From Bacteroidales bacterium (lineage in GTDB: Bacteria; Bacteroidota; Bacteroidia; Bacteroidales; FEN-979): a DNA stretch of 64,000 nt. Location of the stretch: positions 1 to 64,000 of the forward strand of contig JALNZC010000022.1 in the NCBI GenBank assembly GCA_023229525.1. The letters run 5' to 3'. Shown here piece after piece: positions 52,348 through 61,249 of this stretch. The stretch's first letter is position 1. Each line of letters begins with the position of its first letter. Below the pieces are notes generated by a model. That model was given only the letters and a program-made list of their open reading frames with translations, was not told where the DNA came from and searched no databases. The position numbers were made by a program, and so were the translations under genes.

Positions 52348-52578
52348 ACCGTGCTTTACATAAGGGACGGTTTACCTTTTATACCATAAGACCATTCAAA
52401 GGAGAGGCCAAAAATATTTGTGAAAATAATAATGGACGATTTCGGACAGCTAATCATCGGAGTATCAGCTGCTATAAAAATAATTTAATTTTCTTGGGGA
52501 GGGAATTTTTAGGGAATAACCACAGCGCTTTACGTGATTTCGATTAAAATAATAGCGTTGTTACGCTAAATCGCGTTA
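52348..52578. repeat. Duplicated promoter/enhancer region, copy 1 (upstream of gvpA)
   Basis: About 230 bp are shared with 59626-59857, with long identical stretches such as GGGAATTTTTAGGGAATAAC and TTGTTACGCTAAATCGCGTT. The gvpA-distal end has ACGC-N6-GCGT and related CGNG-type half-sites that could bind an enhancer protein. Confidence 0.85.
52395..52411 (-). promoter_or_regulatory. Sigma-54-like promoter of the gas vesicle operon
   Basis: On the minus strand the sequence TTGGCCTCTCCTTTGAA keeps the -24 TTGGC and -12 TTG in the correct register; the -12 C is A, as in the other candidate at 20730. The equivalent site in copy 2 (59676-59692) is a better match. Transcription would start near 52384, about 65 nt before gvpA. 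Confidence 0.6.
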
Positions 52579-52636
52579 GTCTCAATAATCATTAATGAGT
52601 GAACTTAAAAAAATCTCTTAATTCCGAGAAATCTAC

Positions 52637-53365
52637 TTATAACGGAACCTCCATGAGGTTTTTTCCTTCTTCTAACTGGATTTCCCCTTTCATTGTGGTT
52701 TTCAGTATTACTTTACTCAAATATTGATCAATCTCTTCAAGCTGTGGAAAATAATATTGGACACACAAATTGAAACCTGTATTGTCGAAACAAATGAGAG
52801 ACCCACATTTATCAGTTATATAATAGGTTGAATCCTGTTCATGGATATTACACTGGTATTTATCCCGTAAGACAGTACTAATAGATTCCAGGAGATTTTT
52901 ATCATATGATCGAAACTGGTATTCGCCTAGAAAAAAACAGTTGTCGATAAAGAAATAAACGATCCTAACAGCCCTACCATATATGACAGCACGGAAACCG
53001 ATTACTTTGATCAGTTTATCACCCACTAATTCATACTTTGCGCTCTCAGGTTTACCTTTTTTCTTAATGATCTGTTTATAATTGACACCCGGTATTTGAT
53101 TATCAAATTGGATCAATTCCAAGGTCTTGTATAGATTCAATCCGGGTTTTTTAATGCAAAGTTTGTGCAGATGAAGTATAACTTCGGTTTTAAAACATGT
53201 CTTGAATGAAATCGGAGTTGCCGGATAACATTTTCTGAACATCTGCACTCCGAAGTAATATTCAGATGATAACTCACCAAAAAAGATTCGCTTGAAAATC
53301 AGAATGACAATCCGATAAATATATAACATAATAATAATATAGCATTTAAGAATTTCGCGATTCAC
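52637..53365 (-). CDS. Hypothetical protein with N-terminal membrane segment
   Basis: This is a 242-residue protein with a hydrophobic N-terminus (CYIIIMLYIYRIVILIFKRI) and a mixed alpha/beta body with several cysteines (FDNTGFNLCVQYYFPQLEEI). I recognise no family. It lies 27 bp downstream of the membrane-protein gene on the same strand, so the two are probably cotranscribed. It lies inside the 7-kb block between the two copies of the duplicated promoter. Confidence 0.55.
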   Translation of the reverse strand: MNREILKCYIIIMLYIYRIVILIFKRIFFGELSSEYYFGVQMFRKCYPATPISFKTCFKTEVILHLHKLCIKKPGLNLYKTLELIQFDNQIPGVNYKQIIKKKGKPESAKYELVGDKLIKVIGFRAVIYGRAVRIVYFFIDNCFFLGEYQFRSYDKNLLESISTVLRDKYQCNIHEQDSTYYITDKCGSLICFDNTGFNLCVQYYFPQLEEIDQYLSKVILKTTMKGEIQLEEGKNLMEVPL

Positions 53366-53392
53366 TTAATAACATGAAGTTAAAAATTTGCA

Positions 53393-54277
53393 TCAGAAAG
53401 TAATTTTGATATTACCTACACCCCAGATCAAAACAAGTACAATGACAAAATACAGAAGTTGGTATCTATTTGTGAATATTATTTTATTCGATTTCATTAT
53501 ATGAATCCTATGATGCATAACTGGTTGATTAAACAGTACAAATGCCAAATAACCGAGGCTTGACAAAAACGCAAGCCAGAACCAATTATTGATACGCAAG
53601 GTAAATAGCAGAAGAATGATTAACCCAAAAAACCATGGTTTGAAAAATGCATTTTTTAGGAAAATTTTTTGGTTATTGCCATTGTTGAGAAAAGCAGACG
53701 TATACGCTGCTTTTAAAAACTGCCGCTGCCAGAAACGATTTAGAATTATCAGAATCAAGAAAACCGCAATGCCGATACATCCCCTGATAATGTAATTATT
53801 GAACAACCAATGAAAAGCTATACCAAAACCATCAAATAGGAAAACACCGGCTATTATGCTACAAGGCAGGGCATTAACCATCAAAAAGGCCATCCACGCA
53901 CAAATGAGTTTTGCTTTCCAATCAACCTCTCTTATTTTATTCAAGACAAAAAGCAACAATAATCCAACGGTTGAAAGGATCAGAGGTCCGGAACCGAAAA
54001 TGAAATATATTTTATCTTCTCCCCAGTTTGATCCGTTTCGTGACAAGAAATTAATCATAAACAAACTGTATTGAAAAGTGACTGAAAAGAACTTCAATAG
54101 AATGGCTATTTGAAGAGTCAGTAAAAACTGCATCAGTAAAGCAGTAAAAACAAAAATGAAGGTTGAAAACAGGCATAGTTCAAAAAGGGAATGCGATGAT
54201 AATGGGCCTTCTTCCTCTTTCAGGCTTCGGGTTCTATGTTGCCTTCCATGCCTCAAATCCTCGGTACGACTGTGCAT
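53393..54277 (-). CDS. Multi-pass membrane protein of unknown function
   Basis: This is a 294-residue protein with about seven hydrophobic helices after a basic, hydrophilic N-terminus (residues 1-30), whose start is uncertain. WMAFLMVNALPCSIIAGVFL is a conserved-looking stretch but no family is certain. The location beside the PID-CTERM gene invites an exosortase guess, but the catalytic Cys-Arg-His order does not fit. The function is unknown. Confidence 0.6.
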   Translation of the reverse strand: MHSRTEDLRHGRQHRTRSLKEEEGPLSSHSLFELCLFSTFIFVFTALLMQFLLTLQIAILLKFFSVTFQYSLFMINFLSRNGSNWGEDKIYFIFGSGPLILSTVGLLLLFVLNKIREVDWKAKLICAWMAFLMVNALPCSIIAGVFLFDGFGIAFHWLFNNYIIRGCIGIAVFLILIILNRFWQRQFLKAAYTSAFLNNGNNQKIFLKNAFFKPWFFGLIILLLFTLRINNWFWLAFLSSLGYLAFVLFNQPVMHHRIHIMKSNKIIFTNRYQLLYFVIVLVLIWGVGNIKITF

Positions 54278-54315
54278 TTACAAAATTTAAAAAGGCATTT
54301 CAGGTTTCCCATTAG

Positions 54316-54567
54316 TTAATTTTCGCTAAATTCTTCCATTTTCTTTCTGCTCCTGACCCATTTCCGACTTCCATATGCTCCTGCAAGAACCAACAAGATA
54401 GAAAGTCCACCATCAATTGGGGCGCCTGCTGGCGCCTGGTTATTATTGGAACCTTTTTCTCCCGGAGGAGGTGGAGGCATAGGTCCCTGGGCTATCGTCG
54501 TCAAGGAAAATGTCATGATGAAGAAGAGTATCACAAAGAATAAAAAATGTTTGAGTGATTTTTCCAT
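54316..54567 (-). CDS. PID-CTERM-like sorting-signal protein
   Basis: This is an 83-residue protein with a signal peptide (FFVILFFIMTFSLTTIAQ), a proline/glycine linker (MPPPPPGEKGSNNNQAPAG), then the tripartite C-terminus PIDGGL, hydrophobic helix and basic tail (GSRKWVRSRKK). This matches the PID-CTERM type of protein-sorting tail known in Bacteroidota. The mature part is tiny, so the protein may be a minimal substrate or tag. No matching sorting enzyme is recognised nearby. Confidence 0.7.
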   Translation of the reverse strand: MEKSLKHFLFFVILFFIMTFSLTTIAQGPMPPPPPGEKGSNNNQAPAGAPIDGGLSILLVLAGAYGSRKWVRSRKKMEEFSEN

Positions 54568-54615
54568 GATATGTCAGTTTTATAATTGTGGATTGAATTA
54601 AATAATTCGTTATTA

Positions 54616-57600
54616 TTAATAATTAAGAAAAATCTTTCCGGAGTAAGTATTTTCATTTGTGATCACACTTACTAAAAAATATCCGATACTCTTGTTGAAC
54701 TGTATCTTAGTCAATGGATCTTCACTGAGTTTTCCATGCATTATCGGCTGACCAATCATGTTATACACGATCACCTCACCTTTCAGTTTAGCTCCTGAAT
54801 TATTGGCGATATAAACAGTATTCCCAACAGAATAAATGTTGACCGATTGTTCCTTTTCTTTATCGTTTACATTGAAGGTGCCGCCAAAATGAAGAAGGAA
54901 TCGTGCTTCGTTGCCACTTTTTGTTGTGGTAAAGGTATAAACCGGGTCTTTCATCAGATTCTGTGTATGGGCCGTCATCAGATCTTCCAGGGTTATCACA
55001 GTTGTAGAGGTAAAAGATTCAAGATGGTTTGAGGAAAGGGTGTAGTTGCCATCTGCGCCTGCCGTAAAACTCACCGGGATTACAACTGCACCAGGTTCTC
55101 CACGGAAGTCAACAGAATAATTTCCGGTTGGTTTCACGGTATACAAACTGGGTGCAGTTTCATATAAACTGAACATCTTTTCCGCGCCACCATGATCAGT
55201 TTGATGACCAAACTCAATAACAACCTCATCGGAGTATGTATTTGCATCCCCAGAGACCGTCATTCGAAACACATTAGGGGTTTCATCGGTTGATTTAAGG
55301 TACGACTGATCGGAGTGAACTCTTATTTCATCAGCCATTCCAAGTACACCTGAAGATGCAGCTTTTACCATAAAACCCTGGCCGACAGCAATATATTGTG
55401 TTACGCCATTGTTTCCACTTGAACCATCGCTGTTAAATGAACCGTAATTACCTACAGCATCATTCCAGATACTCATGTCATAACCGCTACCATTTAGAAC
55501 TAATGAATTTCGGGTCCAGCCACTAACAGCCTTCCAATCAATGGCAGAGGGATATGGATTCCCCGCCAGATTAAACGCCGGGTAAGTGCCTGTGCCACTT
55601 TTAAAAAGTGTGAAGTTCACGTTTCCGCTATTCAGATCCCCTTCGAATTGTTTGGTTGGATTTGAGGCCAGATATTCAACAAGATAACCTTTTCCCACCA
55701 CAAAATTAGTACTCCCGTTTGCAGTATTCCAGGTCGGGGCAACCGTAGTATTTTTAAAATTAACCCAGATGTTTTCAGGTTCATACCATGCAAAGAAGTC
55801 GTATGATGAGGGATCAGCAGTAAAAGCCGGACTGATGGATTGAGATAAAACCGGAGATGAAAGTAAATGCCAGGCCTGGGAAATACCTGTTATGTATCGG
55901 TATACGGTTGCAGGAACATCAGGGGTAACATGGTTCAGCGAGCCGGTGCCTGTTGCATCACTTTGGATCACCAGACCGCCATTGCCGGCATTGTTGGTAA
56001 GAGTTCCGTTAACAGTAAGGGCTTTGCCGGCGTCAATGGTTAAAACACCACCCGCATTAATGGTTAGGTTATTGCAAACGGCATTGGAAGCGGGTGATGA
56101 AGTGACATGTACTGTACTTCCTGAAGGTATTATAACATTTGTTGAAGAAGTTGGAACACCGCCACACCAATTTGGTGCTGTGTTCCAATCGTTACTGGTC
56201 GTGCCAAGCCAGGTACCGTTTGAAAATATTGTCAGTGTTTTGTTGGCTCCCGGATTGCTGGTGCTTGCCAGATAATCGTCGTAACCGGAAAAATCGGTTC
56301 GGATGGTATGCGGGCCGGAAGTTAATTCACTGGGATTATAGTCAAAAGTTGCAACTCCTGAAATGACGGATGCCTGAGATCCCACAGCGCTGCCATCTAT
56401 ATAAAACTGTACTGTACCACCACCGGGAGCAGGAGTTACGGTAGCTGTCAGGTTCACCGAAGCGCTTCCATAACATGCGGTTTGATCATCTGGAGTGGTT
56501 GTTGTAGTTATCGTATTTTCGCCCAATCCAAAATTACTGAAAGTGGTGAAATCCGTTGAATTGGTATAATTGGGAGTAGTAACATCATAGGTTAAATTGG
56601 TAGTCCCATCCCCTTTAATCATTTTAACTGTATGGGTCGGACTAAATCCCGTACCATCAAGGGTGACGGTATAAGAACGGGATGAACTGCCACTCTCTGA
56701 CATAGACCAATACCTTGTCACAAACAGGGTGGTATTGACAGGTGTTGGACCCGGCATGGATGCTTCAAATTGCTCGGCAATCACCGTACTTGTGCCGGTA
56801 AGTGCTGAATAGTTTAATGTAAGTGGTCTGTAATTACCATCTTTCCCAATGGCGAAGTCTTTTGAGCTGGGACCACTATAGACCTGTGCTAATTTTCCAT
56901 TTACATAACTTGCGGCACTTGCATTGCTAACTGTTCCTGTGGCTGTATTGCCCCCGGTTGTGAGTAAACCACTGGTAAGGTTTAGAGTACCTTCAACTGT
57001 AATATCAGAACCTAAGGTAACACCACCGGTTCCGTCAAGTGTAATGTTATTGACATTTCCTGTAAATATACTGGCAGGAAGAATTATTGGTGAAGTGTTG
57101 GTAAAGGCTAATGTAGCGCTGGTATTGCTTGCATTAATATTTCCACTTGTTAGTGTCGGATTGCAACCGGATAAAGTTAGTGTATTTGCTCCTATTGTTA
57201 ACGTGCCTGTTGTCAATGCAAGTGTACCTGCTATCGTTGTTCCTTGCGATATAGTTACCCCTGTTGCATTGTTAATGGTAAGGTTATTAACCGTGGCAGG
57301 CATATTGGTTCCGGTATTCTGAGCCGTTCCCGAACCATTAAGAATATAATTGCCGCTTGTACTCAGCGTTCTGGTTCCGCTTACTCGTATGGAACCTTTA
57401 GTATTATCTCCGGATGTTCCAAAGCCTTCATTATTGGTAACATAAGCAGATGATATGGTACCATCAGAAGATAAAGTAAAAGCGCCGGTGCCTGAAATAT
57501 AATAAGTGCTAAAGTCCAAATATCCGTTTACAGTAATTGTTCCTGTTGAATTATATGTTTTATTCGCATTAAGAGTAACTCCGCTGGTATTTGTAATTGT

Positions 57601-58977
57601 TACGTTTTTTGTAAATGTTGCCGGCCATTCCGCAGAACTTGTAGTTTGTGTTATCGAGCCGTTATAATTTAAGGAGGCAGAGATGCCATAAGTTAAGGTC
57701 TTGGCGTTTAAAGCAAAAGTCCCCTGAGTCATGTAAAACGTACCATTAACAGTCGTATTTGCATATAGTGAAATGGTATTACTGCTGTTAACGGTAAAAT
57801 TATTTATACCTCCAAGATAACCGTAGGCATACATGGCGGTACTTCCTGAATAAGTATTGTTCACACTTCCTGTCCCTGAATGGTTCCATGTAATTCCAGA
57901 AGTGCCTGGTGTATAAGTGCCTCCTGACTGGGAGTATTCCTGGGTGGTACCAACACTACCAATAAAATCAATAGATGCTGAAGGAGAACTTTCGGCATTG
58001 GTTCTTTTAATAATACCATTTGACCATGTAAAATTGCCGTTGAGGTTTAATTTTGCTATAAAGTTAGAACTATTACCCGTGGTGGCAGGCGGCATCAAAT
58101 CTAAAGTGCCACCTGACATTGAAAACGCACCGTCAACAATAAGAGTACCATCCGGATATTTTGTGTCATTCGTAGAATAATTATTAACGTTCAAAAAGCC
58201 ACCATTAATGGTTAAGTTATTAACGGTTAATGAGGCATTATAATTATTTGAACTTGTGGCTCTTAATATGTTAAATGTGCCACCGTCAATGACGAGATTA
58301 CCAAGCCATGTTTGTGTTATACCTGCTACAGAGGCAGGATCATTTAAAACAGATACCGAACCAGAACCTGTTGAAATTAAAGTAAATATAGCGCCACTTT
58401 GTATCGTAAAAGCACTTGTATTAAGCCCTACGCCCACAGTTTGTGATAAACAATTCCATGTGAAGTTTCCAAACGACTGTGCTTTGCCAGATAATGCTGT
58501 ACCCGTGATACCCGTTACACTGCAAGTTGAACCTGCATCCCATGTGGCGGTTGGAATCGTACCACCATTTATATTATGCTGATAAGTTCCACCGGAATTA
58601 ACATTCATTGTTGCTACTGTTATAGCACCGGTACTTCCATTAATAAATGTACCATTTACCGTAATGGTTGTAACACGAACAAGAAAGGCACCTGTAGTCG
58701 AAAGAGTGCTGCCAGAGCTAATTGTAAGTGAACTGATTGTAGCTGCCATGCTGGCGTCTAAAGTAACAGTATAACCACCTTCAATAGTTACAACATCACC
58801 ACTAGCCGGTACGCTTGCCCCTGATGCTCCGCCAGAAGTGGCAGACCAGGTGTTTGTAGAATTCCATGTGCCAGTTGCTACTGAATAACGGTTTGCACCA
58901 TATGTTGATGAACAAATTCCAATCAATAATACGGAATAAGCAAAACATAAGACAATTCGTAAAATTTTTGTTTTCAT
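54616..58977 (-). CDS. Giant surface adhesin-like protein with T9SS sorting domain
   Basis: This is a 1453-residue protein with a signal peptide (IVLCFAYSVLLIGICSSTYG). Residues about 30-700 are short repeating strands rich in T, S, G and N (LTISSGSTLSTTG, LTINNATGVTISQGT style), typical of beta-solenoids. An Ig-like domain follows (TATVTPAPGGGTVQFYIDGS) at about 830-920, and a C-terminal T9SS type A domain ends in KIFLNY. It is exported through the outer membrane by the type IX system and probably acts in adhesion or as a surface layer. It is the largest gene of the inserted block. Confidence 0.82.
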   Translation of the reverse strand: MKTKILRIVLCFAYSVLLIGICSSTYGANRYSVATGTWNSTNTWSATSGGASGASVPASGDVVTIEGGYTVTLDASMAATISSLTISSGSTLSTTGAFLVRVTTITVNGTFINGSTGAITVATMNVNSGGTYQHNINGGTIPTATWDAGSTCSVTGITGTALSGKAQSFGNFTWNCLSQTVGVGLNTSAFTIQSGAIFTLISTGSGSVSVLNDPASVAGITQTWLGNLVIDGGTFNILRATSSNNYNASLTVNNLTINGGFLNVNNYSTNDTKYPDGTLIVDGAFSMSGGTLDLMPPATTGNSSNFIAKLNLNGNFTWSNGIIKRTNAESSPSASIDFIGSVGTTQEYSQSGGTYTPGTSGITWNHSGTGSVNNTYSGSTAMYAYGYLGGINNFTVNSSNTISLYANTTVNGTFYMTQGTFALNAKTLTYGISASLNYNGSITQTTSSAEWPATFTKNVTITNTSGVTLNANKTYNSTGTITVNGYLDFSTYYISGTGAFTLSSDGTISSAYVTNNEGFGTSGDNTKGSIRVSGTRTLSTSGNYILNGSGTAQNTGTNMPATVNNLTINNATGVTISQGTTIAGTLALTTGTLTIGANTLTLSGCNPTLTSGNINASNTSATLAFTNTSPIILPASIFTGNVNNITLDGTGGVTLGSDITVEGTLNLTSGLLTTGGNTATGTVSNASAASYVNGKLAQVYSGPSSKDFAIGKDGNYRPLTLNYSALTGTSTVIAEQFEASMPGPTPVNTTLFVTRYWSMSESGSSSRSYTVTLDGTGFSPTHTVKMIKGDGTTNLTYDVTTPNYTNSTDFTTFSNFGLGENTITTTTTPDDQTACYGSASVNLTATVTPAPGGGTVQFYIDGSAVGSQASVISGVATFDYNPSELTSGPHTIRTDFSGYDDYLASTSNPGANKTLTIFSNGTWLGTTSNDWNTAPNWCGGVPTSSTNVIIPSGSTVHVTSSPASNAVCNNLTINAGGVLTIDAGKALTVNGTLTNNAGNGGLVIQSDATGTGSLNHVTPDVPATVYRYITGISQAWHLLSSPVLSQSISPAFTADPSSYDFFAWYEPENIWVNFKNTTVAPTWNTANGSTNFVVGKGYLVEYLASNPTKQFEGDLNSGNVNFTLFKSGTGTYPAFNLAGNPYPSAIDWKAVSGWTRNSLVLNGSGYDMSIWNDAVGNYGSFNSDGSSGNNGVTQYIAVGQGFMVKAASSGVLGMADEIRVHSDQSYLKSTDETPNVFRMTVSGDANTYSDEVVIEFGHQTDHGGAEKMFSLYETAPSLYTVKPTGNYSVDFRGEPGAVVIPVSFTAGADGNYTLSSNHLESFTSTTVITLEDLMTAHTQNLMKDPVYTFTTTKSGNEARFLLHFGGTFNVNDKEKEQSVNIYSVGNTVYIANNSGAKLKGEVIVYNMIGQPIMHGKLSEDPLTKIQFNKSIGYFLVSVITNENTYSGKIFLNY

Positions 58978-59024
58978 AATCGATTATTTTTCGTTATTTA
59001 TGCGAATCAAGGGTTAAAAATCAT

Positions 59025-59411
59025 TTAAATAAATCCGGTGGCTAAATTGTCATACACATGAACAAGAAGGCCTTTGTCAGATCGCACTTTACCCGCTCTT
59101 TTAAAATCCGTTTTTTCGATCAGCCAATTGAAAAACCCTTCGATGGGTTGACAGACGGTTGAATCCGCCTTCGGGAATAGATTATTTGCGACCAGGGCAT
59201 GAAGTTTAAACTCGTAACAGCGCATGGATTTATAGGATGGAAGTATAGGAATCCATGACCATAAATATTCATCAGCAAAATCGTAAACCTGCTTGATCTT
59301 TGTACGTTGTCCCTGGCTAAGGCAATATAAATACACTGTCATTATCTCCTGGTCTGTAAACGTGGGGCAATGATTATTACTGAACCGCTCACAATAAAAT
59401 TTAAGTTCCTT
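59025..59411 (-). pseudogene. Truncated and internally deleted DDE transposase remnant
   Basis: The frame extends upstream of the first ATG (59342) as FYCERFSNNHCPTFTDQE, the N-terminal pattern of IS982-like transposases, and continues LYCLSQGQRTKIKQVYDFAD. It then jumps to VCQPIEGFFNWLIEKTDFKR and GLLVHVYDNLATGFI, the C-terminal catalytic-Glu region. The middle of the gene is lost and no terminal inverted repeats were found. It lies between the surface-protein gene and copy 2 of the duplicated promoter, so it may have taken part in the rearrangement. Confidence 0.75.
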
Positions 59412-59625
59412 TCATATACATAGCATATGTAAAAGAAAATTTCAATTAATTTGGAACCCTTCGCCTAGAGATCATATCCTATGTTGCTTGGCGGGGTATT
59501 TCTCTAAAATACTGTTCTTATGTGCTTTAGAAAATATATTTTCTATATTTTATTGACAATCTATTGTTTATAAAGTATTACTTTTTTACTGGTTAACCCA
59601 TGATTCGAATTATTAGTAAATAAAG

Positions 59626-59857
59626 GCCGTGCCTTCCATTAGAAGAACGGTTTACCTAACTTTACAATAAGACCTAGCAAAGAAAGGGCCAGAAATATTC
59701 AAAAAATGAATAATGGACGATTCCGAACAACTAATCATCGGAGTATCAGCTGCAAAAAAAATAAATAAATTTTCCGGGAAGGGAATTTTTAGGGAATAAC
59801 CGTAGCGCTTTACGTGATATCGGTTAAAATAATCGCGTTGTTACGCTAAATCGCGTT
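59626..59857. repeat. Duplicated promoter/enhancer region, copy 2
   Basis: This is the second copy of the gvpA upstream region, ending exactly at the stop codon of the sigma-54 regulator. It has a perfect CGTA-N6-TACG dyad and the ACGC-N6-GCGT dyad. The DNA between 59412 and 59626 is AT-rich, with nothing else I can support. Confidence 0.85.
59676..59692 (-). promoter_or_regulatory. Sigma-54 promoter in copy 2
   Basis: On the minus strand CTGGCCCTTTCTTTGCT has -24 CTGGC and -12 TTGC in exact register. The only downstream gene is the transposase remnant about 270 bp away, so this promoter currently appears to drive nothing useful. Confidence 0.7.
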
Positions 59858-61247
59858 ACTCTTCTACTCTGTTAATTTTGATATTGTACTTTTTCATTTT
59901 CCTGCTGAGGGCGTCGCGGTGTATTCCCAAGGCATCAGATGCTGCCTGCAAATTGAATTTGGACCGACTGAGCGCTTTTCTTATAAGAGTGATCTCATGA
60001 ACTCTCAGATCAATTGATTCGATATCCTCTTCCGATGCTGACAATTTTTGAGGCTTCATTGGGAAGTCATTTATCCCAAGCAACCCACCTTTGCAAAGGA
60101 TGATGGCTCTCTCGATCATATTTCTCAGTTCCCTCACATTTCCCGGAAAATAATATTTCTGTAAAGTGTTGAATACTTCTTTTGAAATATGAAGGTTCGG
60201 CTTGTTAAATTTCATTGAATACATATCCGCAAAATGGTTCAGCAAAGGGTTAATATCCTCAGGTCTTTCACGGAGCGGGGGAATATGAATATGAAGCGTA
60301 TTGAGACGGTGTAACAGGTCGAGCCTGAATTTCTTTTTCTCAATGCTTTTTTCAATATCATGATTGGTTGCAGAAATGATCCGGAAATCAGTATGAATCT
60401 GGTTTGTTTCGCCAACCCGTGTTATTACCTTTTCTTCGGTTGCACGAAGTATTTTCGCCTGAAGGGATAGTGGCATATCAGCAATCTCATCAAGAAACAG
60501 GGTGCCACCGTTACACGCCTCAAAGAAACCCATTTTATCAGCCACAGCGCCTGTAAAAGAACCTTTCTTGTGGCCAAAAATTTCACTTTCCAGAAGTGTT
60601 TCAGAAATGGCGCTGCTGTTTACGGCACAAAAAATACTATCTTTTCTTGGGCCTGAATAGTGAATGATCCTGGCAATATTTTCTTTCCCGGTACCACTTT
60701 CGCCTGTTATCAATACGTTAGCATCGGGGTAATTTGCTGCGGTAGTCGCTTGTTCATATACTTCCCTGATCTGAGGACTGACTCCAATGAACTGCCTATC
60801 TATCTTTTCTTCCAGCGTTTTTGAGATAAGGGAGTTTCTTTCTTCCATCCTTTTTAACCTGCGCTGCATCTGAAGGTATTTCTGTGTACGCTCAATGGCA
60901 ATCTGAATATCGATATACCTGAATGGTTTGCGCAAATAATCGAATGCCCCAAGCCGCATTGCTTTGATCACGGTATCCATATCACCATGAGCTGAAATTA
61001 TGATGACTTCCATACCAGGGTATTGAACTTTCACTTCTTTCAGAATATCCAGGCCATTTACGCCGGGTAATCTGACATCCAATATCAGAAGGTCAACTTC
61101 AATATTTTTTAATATTTTCTTGCCTTCATCGGCTGTATTGGCCTCAAACGACTCATAGTCCGATCCCTGAAAAAAACCACTTAATTCTTCTGTGAATTGT
61201 TTCTCATCATCCAGGATCAGGATTTTTATCTTATCTCGTATTGCCAT
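59856..61247 (-). CDS. Sigma-54-dependent response regulator, candidate gas vesicle activator
   Basis: This is a 463-residue protein: a receiver with D57 (LLILDVRLPG), an AAA+ domain with GESGTGKE (182-189) and a GSFTGA loop (229-234, serine in place of the usual alanine), and a C-terminal Fis-type helix-turn-helix (ALGIHRDALSRKMKKYNIK). It is two bases from the kinase gene upstream. The gvpA-type sigma-54 promoter region is duplicated immediately behind its stop codon, so I propose it activates gvpA. Confidence 0.93.
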   Translation of the reverse strand: MAIRDKIKILILDDEKQFTEELSGFFQGSDYESFEANTADEGKKILKNIEVDLLILDVRLPGVNGLDILKEVKVQYPGMEVIIISAHGDMDTVIKAMRLGAFDYLRKPFRYIDIQIAIERTQKYLQMQRRLKRMEERNSLISKTLEEKIDRQFIGVSPQIREVYEQATTAANYPDANVLITGESGTGKENIARIIHYSGPRKDSIFCAVNSSAISETLLESEIFGHKKGSFTGAVADKMGFFEACNGGTLFLDEIADMPLSLQAKILRATEEKVITRVGETNQIHTDFRIISATNHDIEKSIEKKKFRLDLLHRLNTLHIHIPPLRERPEDINPLLNHFADMYSMKFNKPNLHISKEVFNTLQKYYFPGNVRELRNMIERAIILCKGGLLGINDFPMKPQKLSASEEDIESIDLRVHEITLIRKALSRSKFNLQAASDALGIHRDALSRKMKKYNIKINRVEE

Positions 61248-61249
61248 TT

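Noticed and set aside
53393..54277. Exosortase identity for the multi-pass membrane protein next to the PID-CTERM gene
   Set aside because: The order and spacing of Cys, Arg and His do not match the exosortase catalytic pattern.
54847..58582. Plus-strand frames opposite the giant surface protein gene
   Set aside because: They are shadows of the repetitive T/S/G/V-rich coding sequence, with no start context or family.
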